From positions 4,340,001 to 4,404,000 of the forward strand of contig NZ_CP159218.1 of NCBI RefSeq assembly GCF_040438885.1: a stretch of 64,000 nt of DNA, given 5' to 3'. Source of the stretch: Nakamurella sp. A5-74. GTDB taxonomy: Bacteria > Actinomycetota > Actinomycetes > Mycobacteriales > Nakamurellaceae. Below are positions 53,601-60,910 of the stretch, piece after piece. The notes beneath the pieces were generated by a model. The model did not search any database, was not told the DNA's origin, and saw only the letters and a list, made by a program, of their open reading frames with translations. How positions within the stretch are numbered: position 1 is the first letter of the stretch; each line of letters begins with the position of its first letter. A program made the position numbers and the translations under genes.

Positions 53601-54154
53601 CAGTGCTCCACCCCCGCAGCACCGTGTCCGGCCGGGCCACCGGGCGTGTCGTCCCCCGCGGCGTACCGGGCCGCGGTCAGCACTGCCTCGACGATGTTCT
53701 GATATCCGGTGCAGCGGCACAGGTTTCCCGCGATCATGTCGACGGCCTCGTCGCGGGTGGGCGTCGGGTTCTCGGCGATGCCGGCGGTGATCGTGGTGAG
53801 GAAGCCCGGCGTGCAGAATCCGCACTGCAGAGCGTGACAGTCCCGGAACGCCCGCTGCACCGGGCCCAGCTCCGTAACCGTGTCCGGCTGGCCGAGACCC
53901 TCGACGGTCGTGACGTCGTGACCCTGCGCGCTGACCGCCAACACCAGGCAGGAGCGCACGGGGTCGCCGTCGATCAGCACGGTGCACGCGCCGCAGACGC
54001 CGTGCTCACAGCCGACGTGCGTACCGGTCAGACCCAGGTCGTGGCGGACGAAATCGGACAGCGTCCGCCGGGGCTCGGCGTCGGCGGTGCGCGCCACACC
54101 GTTGACCGTGACCGTCACCGGCAGACGTCGACCGGCCGGTCTGCTCTCCGTCAT
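53600..54154 (-). CDS. Molybdenum hydroxylase 2Fe-2S subunit (CoxS/CutS type)
   Basis: A 184-residue iron-sulfur subunit. The N-terminal plant-ferredoxin cluster is GCEHGVCGACTVLIDGDPVRSC. The C-terminal helical domain cluster is ALQCGFCTPGFLTTI plus GNLCRCTGYQNIVEAV. It carries electrons between the molybdenum centre and the FAD subunit. Its start overlaps the FAD-subunit stop and its stop overlaps the large-subunit start, each by 1 bp. The C-terminal tail is longer and Gly/Ala-rich compared with typical 160-residue members. Confidence 0.96.
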   Translation of the reverse strand: MTESRPAGRRLPVTVTVNGVARTADAEPRRTLSDFVRHDLGLTGTHVGCEHGVCGACTVLIDGDPVRSCLVLAVSAQGHDVTTVEGLGQPDTVTELGPVQRAFRDCHALQCGFCTPGFLTTITAGIAENPTPTRDEAVDMIAGNLCRCTGYQNIVEAVLTAARYAAGDDTPGGPAGHGAAGVEH

Positions 54155-55035
54155 CAACCGGCCCGCAGCTCGGGGACGCTCCGGGCTTTCGCGATGGCGG
54201 TGCGGGCGACCCGCGCCGTCAGCACCCCGGCGAGCGAGCGGCGGTACTCGGCAGTGGCGTGGATGTCCGACGACGGGTCGACCCCGACGCGCGCGAGCTC
54301 GACGGCGGCGCGCTCCGAGTCGTTCCAGGCATCGGTCAACTCCAGCACCAGCGGCACCTCCGACACCGACAGGTAGCCGCAGCGCAGGCTCAGGAGTGCA
54401 CCGCCGGCGTCCACCCTGGCGATCGCAGCCACTCCACACAGGGCATAGTCGCCGTGCCTGCGGGCGATCTCGGCGAACGCAGTGCCGCTCGTCGTCCCTG
54501 GCTCCCTGACGGTGCCGGGGAAGTGCGCCGAGACCACCAGCTCGTCCGGAGCCAGGGTCGACTCGAGCGGTCCGACAAAGAAGTCCGCGGCGGCGATGGT
54601 GCGTGCCCCCCGGGTCGACTGAGCCGTGATGCTCCCGCCGAGGAGCGCCAGCACGCTCGTCATCTCACCCGAAGGGTCGGCATGGGCCAGCGAACCGACG
54701 GTGGTCCCGCGGTTCCGAATGGTGGCGTGGGCGACGCAGCTGAGGGCTTGCGGAATCAGCGGTTGCGCATTGCCTGCCGCAGGATGCCGAAGCAGCCCGG
54801 TGTGCCGGACCAGCGCGCCGATGGTGACGCCGGAGGCGTCGACGGTGATCGTGTCGAGCCCCTCGACGGCGTTGATGTCGACCAGGTGGGCCGGGGCGGC
54901 CAGTCGCATGGCGAGCACCGGCAGCAGCGACTGCCCGCCGGCCAGCACCTTGCCCTCGCTGCCGACCTCGCCGAGCACCGCGATCGCCTCGTCGACGGAC
55001 CGGGGCCCGTGCCAGGTGAACGGGGGCGGCTTCAT
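54154..55035 (-). CDS. Molybdenum hydroxylase FAD subunit (CoxM type)
   Basis: A 293-residue FAD-binding subunit. It starts MKPPPFTWHGPRSVDEAIAVLGEVGSEGKVLAGGQSLLPVLAMRLAAPAHLVDIN, with the AGGQSLLP flavin-phosphate motif. The second motif TIRNRGTTVGSLAHADPSGEM is also intact. The C-terminal CO-dehydrogenase flavoprotein domain begins about residue 180. It transfers electrons to the acceptor, perhaps quinone if CoxG docks the complex. It is the first gene of the operon; the promoter lies in the 190 bp shared with the divergent retron locus. Confidence 0.95.
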   Translation of the reverse strand: MKPPPFTWHGPRSVDEAIAVLGEVGSEGKVLAGGQSLLPVLAMRLAAPAHLVDINAVEGLDTITVDASGVTIGALVRHTGLLRHPAAGNAQPLIPQALSCVAHATIRNRGTTVGSLAHADPSGEMTSVLALLGGSITAQSTRGARTIAAADFFVGPLESTLAPDELVVSAHFPGTVREPGTTSGTAFAEIARRHGDYALCGVAAIARVDAGGALLSLRCGYLSVSEVPLVLELTDAWNDSERAAVELARVGVDPSSDIHATAEYRRSLAGVLTARVARTAIAKARSVPELRAG

Positions 55036-55226
55036 CTCCCCGATCCTGCCCCACGAGCCCCTCTGCTGTACGGCACGAACTGCCACGGAATGGGCGATTC
55101 TTCGGTCACAGCTGACGTCCGGATCACCATCAGCGCGGCCCGTGGCCGATGGGGTGAGCGCCGGAGGAGAAGGTGACCGTCGCTGGGCGCTCCCGCAGGG
55201 CGTCCACTTCACGACACACTGCTGGG

Positions 55227-55259
55227 ATGGACCAGGACGAGGATCGCATCGATGCCTGA
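55227..55259 (+). CDS. Ten-codon upstream ORF overlapping the next gene
   Basis: ATG at 55227 opens a frame encoding MDQDEDRIDA and stops at 55257-55259, overlapping the start of the 196-aa gene (ATG 55252) by 8 nt. CACACT sits 6 nt before its ATG, matching the leaderless-start pattern seen across the window. It may couple translation into the downstream gene. No family; supported by position only. Confidence 0.35.
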   Translation: MDQDEDRIDA

Positions 55260-55842
55260 CCCCCGCATCCGCTGGGTGGGCCCGACGCACGTCGAGATCG
55301 ACGTCGGGTGGCACGGCGACATCGTGATCGACGAGCACGGCATCAGGCAGCGCGGACGCCACGTCCGATGGGCGGAGCTGCACTCGATCCATCCGGCCGC
55401 CGTCCGCGGCCAGGTGACCCTGATCGTGCGCACCGACCGGCGCCGGGGAAGCAGAGAGCTCGCGCTCGGTCGCGGTGGGCCGGATCCCCACGAGGTGCGG
55501 GCGGCGCTCCTCGCCGTCGCCGATGCCGCCGGCATCGAGTTCCCCGAGGAGCACTGGCTGGAACGGACGCTCGACCTGGCCGGAGGCCTCCGCACCGACA
55601 CCACGGGCGCGGATGCCGTGCGCACCGCGGCCCGGGGCACGGTCTGGTACCTCGACCGTGAACCCGAGATCAGCGACACGGCCTTCGCGCTCAGCGCCCG
55701 GGTGGAGGTCGACCCGGAGGTACCCGCCGCCGAGCGGGCCGACTGGGCGATGGCCCGTGGTGGCGAAAGCGTGGCCGGCCTCACCGCCCTCGGACAACTC
55801 GGACCGATTCGGTGGCGAAGGACGCAGACGATCCGGGACTGA
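55252..55842 (+). CDS. Hypothetical protein with PH-like N-terminal half, retron-linked
   Basis: A 196-residue soluble protein of no recognised family. The first about 100 residues alternate short strands and end in a helix (IRWVGPTHVEIDVGWHGDIVID, RHVRWAELHSIHPAAV, VTLIVRTDRRRGSRELALG, PHEVRAALLAVADAAGIEF), reminiscent of a bacterial PH-like domain. The rest is probably alpha/beta with several Trp. The gene ends at the first base pairs of the structured region preceding the reverse transcriptase and lies on the same strand, so it could be part of the retron unit as accessory protein. That role is inference; it might equally be an unrelated neighbour. Confidence 0.6.
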   Translation: MPDPRIRWVGPTHVEIDVGWHGDIVIDEHGIRQRGRHVRWAELHSIHPAAVRGQVTLIVRTDRRRGSRELALGRGGPDPHEVRAALLAVADAAGIEFPEEHWLERTLDLAGGLRTDTTGADAVRTAARGTVWYLDREPEISDTAFALSARVEVDPEVPAAERADWAMARGGESVAGLTALGQLGPIRWRRTQTIRD

Positions 55843-55843
55843 T

Positions 55844-56161
55844 CCGCCGTGACGGTGTTCGCACGAGTCGAGGATCTTCGGTCACAGATCATGCCCACGC
55901 GGTTCGCGGGGCATCGTTCCGCGGTCATCCCGCCGTGGCATGGTGGGTCGATGCGGCGGTGCGGACGAGAACGTCGGCCGGAGACGGCCCGACCGCTCCG
56001 GGGTACCCCCGGGGTGCGCACAGTGCAGTTGGCACCACCGAGCAGGCACCCCATCTGCGCTCCGCGCAGGACGGTGCCCGCCCAGCAGGGATCGGTCGCC
56101 CAGCACCGCCGCATGCCATTCCCGTCCAGCCGGAGGACACCGCAGCCGGACCTCGCGGCGG
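55844..56161 (+). ncRNA. Candidate retron msr-msd non-coding RNA
   Basis: This stretch between the upstream gene and the reverse transcriptase can fold into a chain of stems: 55891-55914 (atgccc/gggcat plus cgcg/cgcg), 55930-55959 (ccgcc..gcat with atgc..ggcgg, 3-nt bulge), 55973-55993, 55998-56012, 56011-56052 (ggggtgc/gcacccc), 56055-56069 (ctgcgc/gcgcag, 3-nt loop) and 56072-56108 (cggtgc/gcaccg). A 9-bp long-range pairing (55844-55852 with 56153-56161, one G-U) brackets all of them, like retron a1/a2, and ends 4 nt before the reverse transcriptase ATG. No conserved priming AGC was identified. Boundaries are provisional. The reverse transcriptase frame stays open through here, so a coding extension is the rival reading. 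Confidence 0.5.
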
Positions 56162-56165
56162 CCCC

Positions 56166-57494
56166 ATGACCTCGAACAATGCTCAGCGGCTCGCGACCAC
56201 GCTGGCGGACGCCGCACTGGCCGGTGACTGGGACGCTGACCACCTGCGACTGAGCCTGTTCCGCGTGGTGGGGCGACGTCGGGCCTGGCTCAGGGACCTG
56301 GCCGCGGAACTACTCGAGGCCCATCCACGGCCCCCCGCGGACCGCCCCCGCGAGCTGGCCATGTTCATCCTGGCCAGCGCCGCATTCGAGCGCGCCCGAG
56401 TGGCGCCACGACCGCTCCCCGTTCCGAAACTCGTGCTGCCGGCGCCCACCTCGACCGTCCATCGGCCGTTCCGCACCCCCCGCATCGACGATGCGGGCGC
56501 ACTGGCCGACCTGCTGGGCATCACCATCGCGGAACTCGACGCCCACGCCGACACCCGTCTCCGCGCGCGCCGGGCCCGATCGGCCGGGATCGCCCACTAC
56601 CGCTACGAGTGGGTCAAGCGGTCGGCGGGTGCGCGGCTGCTCGAGGTGCCGAAACCACGGATGAGGACCTGCCACCGACAGATCCTCGACGAGGTACTCG
56701 CCCCCATCCCGGTGCATCCCGCCTGCCACGGATTCGTCCTGGGGCGGTCGGCGATCACCGGCGCTCGCGAGCACGTGGGCGCCCAGTTGGTGGTGACCTT
56801 GGATCTGGAGCACTTCTTCGCTTCGGTGACCGCAGCCCGGGTCTGGGGGGTGCTGCGTGCCGCCGGCTACCCGGAACCGGTGGCCCACCTGTTGACCGGA
56901 CTCACCACCCACGCCACCCCGGTGGCCGTTCTCACGACCATGCCTGCCGGGCGGGACCCGTCGCGCGACTTCCGTCTTCGTCGCCGACTGGCCGCGCCCC
57001 ACCTGCCGCAGGGTGCCTCGACCTCCCCTCAATTGGCCAATCTGGTCCTGTTCCCGCTCGACCGCCGGCTCGCTGCACTCGCCGAGTCCGCCGGGGCCAC
57101 CTACACCCGCTACGCCGACGATCTGACGTTCTCCGGAACCCGACATGCACTGCGCGGCAATGCCTCTGGCCTGATCGCCGCCGTCGGCCGGATCGTGCGT
57201 GAGGAGGCGTTCCGGGTGCACCCCGACAAGACCCGCGTTCGACACGCACATGAACGGCAGAGCGTCACCGGGATCGTGGTCAACCAGCGCACCAACGTCG
57301 CCCGCAGTGAGTACGACCAGGTGAAAGCGGTGCTGCACGAGGCACGGCAGCGCGGTCCCGGCGCGGCGAACAGGACCGGACAGCCAGACTTCCGCGCCCA
57401 CCTGCTGGGCCGGATCTCCTGGATCGCCTCCACCAACTCGGACCGCGGAGCGCGCCTCCGCGCGAGCTTCGAAGCCGTCGACTGGTCTGTCTGA
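56166..57494 (+). CDS. Retron-type reverse transcriptase with N-terminal extension
   Basis: A 442-residue reverse transcriptase. The fingers-palm core starts near residue 140: HYRYEWVKRSAGARLLEVPKPRMR, HGFVLGRSAITGAREHVGA (where retron enzymes have NAxxH), VVTLDLEHFFASV (first Asp, D213), LPQGASTSPQLANLVL (280-295) and the catalytic YTRYADDLTFSG (YADD 316-319). The thumb contains SVTGIVVN (367-369), the VTG triplet of retron enzymes. There is no maturase/X or endonuclease domain, so it is not a group II intron protein. About 135 residues precede the core (helical, Arg/Ala-rich), an arrangement I associate with myxobacterial retron enzymes. The upstream DNA is a candidate msr-msd. The biological role, probably anti-phage defence, is inferred. 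Confidence 0.9.
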   Translation: MTSNNAQRLATTLADAALAGDWDADHLRLSLFRVVGRRRAWLRDLAAELLEAHPRPPADRPRELAMFILASAAFERARVAPRPLPVPKLVLPAPTSTVHRPFRTPRIDDAGALADLLGITIAELDAHADTRLRARRARSAGIAHYRYEWVKRSAGARLLEVPKPRMRTCHRQILDEVLAPIPVHPACHGFVLGRSAITGAREHVGAQLVVTLDLEHFFASVTAARVWGVLRAAGYPEPVAHLLTGLTTHATPVAVLTTMPAGRDPSRDFRLRRRLAAPHLPQGASTSPQLANLVLFPLDRRLAALAESAGATYTRYADDLTFSGTRHALRGNASGLIAAVGRIVREEAFRVHPDKTRVRHAHERQSVTGIVVNQRTNVARSEYDQVKAVLHEARQRGPGAANRTGQPDFRAHLLGRISWIASTNSDRGARLRASFEAVDWSV

Positions 57495-57584
57495 CGGCCC
57501 GACACAATCCGCCGCACCATCGTGCGCGTGCCGCAGAGTCGGTCCGCCCGATCAACGGTTGCGAACCCACCCCATGGACGGGCG

Positions 57585-59063
57585 TCAGCCCTCCTTGCCG
57601 CGAGCCTCCTTCACCGGTCGCCCGGAATCGTCCACGACGTCGCCGGTGGAGATCGCTGCTCCGCCGACGTAGCTCTTGCCGCCACCGAGGGGTTCCTTGA
57701 GCTCCTGCGGCGCGAGCCAGCGGGCGAGGTGGTAGCCGACGATCGTCACGATGGTGCCGAGCGCGATACCACTGAGGGCGAACTGCGAGCCGAAACCCAT
57801 CGTGACGTTGCCGATGCCGCAGATGATCCCGGCGGCGATCGGGACCAGGTTGACCGGATTGCCGAAGTCGACCCGGTTCTCCTTCCAGATCTTGGCGCCC
57901 AACAGGCCGATCATCCCGTAGAGCACCACGGTGATCCCGCCGAGCACACCACCCGGGGTCGCGTTGACGATGGCACCGAACTTCGGTACCAGCCCCAACA
58001 GGATCGCCACGATCGCCGCCACGTAGTAGGCCGCCGTCGAGTAGACCCGGGTCGCCGCCATCACGCCGATGTTCTCGGCGTAGGTGGTGGTCGGCGACCC
58101 GCCGAAGGCGGAGGCGATCGTGGTGCCGAGGCCGTCGCCGAAGAGCGCGCGACCCATGTACGGGTCCAGGTCCTCGCCGGTCATCTCGGCGACCGCGCGG
58201 ACGTGGCCGGTGTTCTCCGCGATGAGCGCGATGACGCCGGGCAGCGCGAGCAGGATGAAGTTCACCCCGAACGTCGGCGCGTGCATGGTCGGCAGTCCGA
58301 ACCAGTCGGCCGCACCGACACCGCTCAGGTCGACCCGGTCGTGGGCGAAAGGTGTTGCCACGCAGTAGGGACCGGCGGCCGCACACTTCTCACCCGCCTG
58401 GTTCAACAGGCCCTGGCCCGGCAGCACAGAGGTGATCTGGCCGAAGACGCCATCGAAGAGCCACGACAGCAGATACCCGAAGATGAGCGCCAGGAAGATC
58501 GCGATCCGCGACCAGAAGCCGCGGAACGCGACCGCCGCGATGATCGTGAAGAGCGCCGTCAGCAGGGCGACCGTCATGTCCTGGGGCCAATAGGTGTTGG
58601 CCACCACCGGCGCCAGGTTGAAGCCGATCAGCAGCACGACAGCACCCGAAACCACCGGCGGCAGCAGGTTTCTGATCACCCGGGCTCCGACGAAGTGCAC
58701 GATCAGGCCGACGATCGCCAGCACGACACCGGCCACCAGGATGGCTCCGGTGACGCTTCCGTTGTCGCCGCCGGCGGCCCGGATCGCGACCACGGCACCG
58801 ACGAAGGAGGCTGAGGTGCCCAGATAGCTGGGGATCTTGTTCTGCACCACCAACAAGAAGATGATCGTGCAGACGCCGGAGAACATGATGGCCAGGTTCG
58901 CGTTCAGGCCCATGATCAACGGGAACACGAAGGTCGCCCCGAACATCGCCACGATGTGCTGGGCACCGATGCCGATCGTCTTCGGCCAACTCAGGCGTTC
59001 GTCCGGCTTGACCACCGATCCGGGCGGGGCATCACTGGGAACCACTTTCCAACCGAATGCCAT
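57585..59063 (-). CDS. Uracil/xanthine permease (NCS2 family)
   Basis: A 492-residue nucleobase:cation symporter with about 12-14 helices. It begins WPKTIGIGAQHIVAMFGATFVFPLIMGLNANLAIMFSG. The NCS2 signature region is present with IALIAENTGHVRAVAEMTGEDLDPYMGRALFGDGLGTTIASAFGGSPTTTYAENIGVMAATRVYS, containing the substrate-binding Glu and the helix 10 motif. An extracellular insertion holds two Cys (GEKCAAAGPYC). It imports uracil or xanthine. It faces the retron gene end-on and may once have adjoined the molybdenum hydroxylase operon. Confidence 0.94.
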   Translation of the reverse strand: MAFGWKVVPSDAPPGSVVKPDERLSWPKTIGIGAQHIVAMFGATFVFPLIMGLNANLAIMFSGVCTIIFLLVVQNKIPSYLGTSASFVGAVVAIRAAGGDNGSVTGAILVAGVVLAIVGLIVHFVGARVIRNLLPPVVSGAVVLLIGFNLAPVVANTYWPQDMTVALLTALFTIIAAVAFRGFWSRIAIFLALIFGYLLSWLFDGVFGQITSVLPGQGLLNQAGEKCAAAGPYCVATPFAHDRVDLSGVGAADWFGLPTMHAPTFGVNFILLALPGVIALIAENTGHVRAVAEMTGEDLDPYMGRALFGDGLGTTIASAFGGSPTTTYAENIGVMAATRVYSTAAYYVAAIVAILLGLVPKFGAIVNATPGGVLGGITVVLYGMIGLLGAKIWKENRVDFGNPVNLVPIAAGIICGIGNVTMGFGSQFALSGIALGTIVTIVGYHLARWLAPQELKEPLGGGKSYVGGAAISTGDVVDDSGRPVKEARGKEG

Positions 59064-59277
59064 GACGGATCCTCCTGGTCGAGGCGATGCACGGACCACT
59101 GAGCGGCCACGCCGGTGCTGGTGCTGTGGCAACCGGCGACCGCCGGTGGGTTGCGCGAACGCTAGCGCTGCACTGAACCGGACGGGCGGGTGGAATCTGC
59201 CAGATTCGGCTGTCCGGCGTTGTGGAGTCCACGCATCGGCCGCGCGTGCAGTCGCACTCCGGCGCGAGCCGAACGGA

Positions 59278-60123
59278 TCAGGCCTGCAGCACCGGCGCCA
59301 GCACGAGCGAGTCGCGGTGCGCTGCCTCCCCCACCGGCGAGAGATCGACCTGGTCCGCACCAGCGTCCAGGTACTCCTGCACACGACGCGCGATCGCACC
59401 CGTGTCGCCGTGGGCGGTGATCCCGTCGATCACCCTGTCGGACCGACCGTCGAGCTCCTCCGCGGTAAATCCACAGCGCAGCAGGTTCTGTCGATACCCG
59501 TTGACCTGCAACAGGAAATCCAGCATCGGGCGGAGTGCAGCCCGCCCCGACTCAGCGGTGCCGGTCAGTGCAACCGGCAGTGAGACCACGAGTGCCACTG
59601 CCTCGCCGAGCGCGGCCCGAGTGGTCCGCACCCAGTCGGCCGTGACGAGCAGCGGCACAGCTCCGAGTGCTCGCTCGGCAGCGAGTCGCAGCTTGACCGG
59701 GCCCAGCGCAGCCAGGATGCGGCGATCAGCAGGAACTCCCGCACGGTCCAGCGAATCCAGGAACGCGCCGAGCTTCGCCAGCGCCCGCGACTGTTGCGGT
59801 CCACCGAGACCCACGAGGAATCGACCGGGATGGTGCTGCTCGGCGAGCCGGTACACCCGGATCACCTCGTCGGGACCGAAGACGTCCAGCGGAATGATCC
59901 CCGTCGCGATCACCGCTCGCTCGGTCGCCTGCAGGAGCTCCAGCACGAGATCGAGGGAGTGCAGACTCCCGCCGGCGATCCACAGCGCGCCGTAGCCGGC
60001 GGTCGCCAACTGCTGTGCCCGCTCGCCGTGCCGACCGTCTGTCCCGATGTCGACCGTGACCCCGTGCGCACCCCCGATGTGCTGGGCGACGATGCGGGCA
60101 GGACGGGGTCCGGAGGCAGTCAT
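59278..60123 (-). CDS. F420-dependent luciferase-like oxidoreductase, TIGR03620 type
   Basis: A 281-residue TIM-barrel protein of the LLM class. LATAGYGALWIAGGSLHSLDLVLELLQATERAVIATGIIPLDVFGPDEVIRVYRLAEQHHPGRFLVGLGGPQ matches the F420-type barrel with the GLGGP cofactor loop. The C-terminal ITAHGDTGAIARRVQEYLDAGADQVDLSPVG is the usual barrel end. The short length and sequence fit the actinobacterial TIGR03620 group. The substrate is unknown. It is the second gene, 34 bp after a small hypothetical gene on the same strand. Confidence 0.87.
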   Translation of the reverse strand: MTASGPRPARIVAQHIGGAHGVTVDIGTDGRHGERAQQLATAGYGALWIAGGSLHSLDLVLELLQATERAVIATGIIPLDVFGPDEVIRVYRLAEQHHPGRFLVGLGGPQQSRALAKLGAFLDSLDRAGVPADRRILAALGPVKLRLAAERALGAVPLLVTADWVRTTRAALGEAVALVVSLPVALTGTAESGRAALRPMLDFLLQVNGYRQNLLRCGFTAEELDGRSDRVIDGITAHGDTGAIARRVQEYLDAGADQVDLSPVGEAAHRDSLVLAPVLQA

Positions 60124-60157
60124 ACCCGGGACGTTAGAAGCTCAAGGCGACTTCAGG

Positions 60158-60682
60158 TCAAGCAGTGTCCGCGCCCGTACCGGGGCCCAGTTCGGCCTGC
60201 CGGAGCGCGAGGAGTTCGGTGACCATCTCGTCGAGCGACTCGCGCCGCACGTCGAGCTGGCCGAAGGCCGGCGCGGCCAGCACCGGTCGGTCCTCCGACG
60301 CCGCATAGGCCGCGACGTCCTGCAGGCTGTCGGCCACCAGATAGCCGTCGGCACCGGCATCGACGGCCCGCCCCACCGGGCCGGGCAGCTGGACTCCCCA
60401 GGACGGATCGGTGATCTCGGCGACGACCACCCGGGCCTGGGGGAACTGCTGCTTGAGGGCGCCGATGGTCTGCGGGCTGACGACGGGTGCGATCACCAGA
60501 TCCGCCGAGCGCGGCGCAGCGCGGATGTCCAACACCAGGAATGAGGGGCCCATCCGCTGCGCGAGCTGTTCTCGGGCGTCCTTCGAGAGCGGAGCGGCGA
60601 CGGCGACGACCTTCAGCTCGGCCGCCGGCTCACTGTGCACCTCCGGGACGGCGTGATCTGCCCGACCCCCACGTTCAGCCAT
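60158..60682 (-). CDS. Hypothetical protein
   Basis: A 174-residue soluble protein. The body has a repeating beta-alpha pattern: VVAVAAPLSKDAREQLAQRMG, FLVLDIRAAPRSADLVIAPVVSPQTIGALKQQFPQARVVVAEITDPSWG and GADGYLVADSLQDVAAYA, suggesting a receiver-like or Rossmann-like fold with no recognised catalytic motif. It lacks a signal peptide. It precedes the F420-type oxidoreductase and probably shares its transcript. It is divergent from the riboswitch promoter, which starts about 45 bp away. Confidence 0.6.
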   Translation of the reverse strand: MAERGGRADHAVPEVHSEPAAELKVVAVAAPLSKDAREQLAQRMGPSFLVLDIRAAPRSADLVIAPVVSPQTIGALKQQFPQARVVVAEITDPSWGVQLPGPVGRAVDAGADGYLVADSLQDVAAYAASEDRPVLAAPAFGQLDVRRESLDEMVTELLALRQAELGPGTGADTA

Positions 60683-60727
60683 GCCCCCATGGTGGCACGG
60701 CTCTCCTCGCTCGCCCGAGATGTCCGG

Positions 60728-60757
60728 TTGACAGCGGCTGCGTGTCGGCCATACCTT
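60728..60757 (+). promoter_or_regulatory. Housekeeping-type promoter of the riboswitch transcript
   Basis: TTGACA at 60728-60733 and TACCTT at 60752-60757 (TANNNT form), spaced 18 nt, lie just upstream of the SAM aptamer. Confidence 0.7.
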
Positions 60758-60764
60758 CCTCGCA

Positions 60765-60864
60765 GGTCATGAGTTCCGACGCGCAGCCCTGGCTGGTCGG
60801 ACGGCAACCCTCACGGATGTGGCGGGGTGCCCCAGGTGAGGACCCGGCACGAGCCCCTCGTGCA
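60765..60864 (+). ncRNA. SAM-binding riboswitch, SAM-IV (SAM-I/IV clan) type
   Basis: The sequence from ggtcatgag (60765) to gaggacc (ending 60844) matches the actinobacterial SAM aptamer pattern. P1 is ggtc (60765-60768) with gacc (60841-60844). Conserved blocks are ctggctggtcgg, acggcaaccctc and gcggggtgcccc. A perfect 7-bp hairpin gcacgag/ctcgtgc follows at 60847-60863, as expected for the extra 3' stem of SAM-IV. It lies 47 nt before the start of an O-acetylhomoserine sulfhydrylase gene, so high SAM would lower methionine synthesis, probably by occluding ribosome access. Confidence 0.87.
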
Positions 60865-60910
60865 AGCACACCCGTCCGCTGCGATGCGGCTCGTCAGGAA
60901 GACCGTTGAC

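Noticed and set aside
55812-56165. Coding extension of the RT upstream to 55812 (118 more codons)
   Set aside because: The translation is Arg/Gly/Pro/Ala-rich without family resemblance, overlaps the end of the upstream gene, and the DNA is densely self-complementary. Not fully excluded.
56166-57494. Group II intron-encoded protein
   Set aside because: No maturase (X) or HNH domain after the RT core and no recognisable intron domain V/VI hairpin downstream; VTG and QGASTSP features favour a retron-type enzyme.
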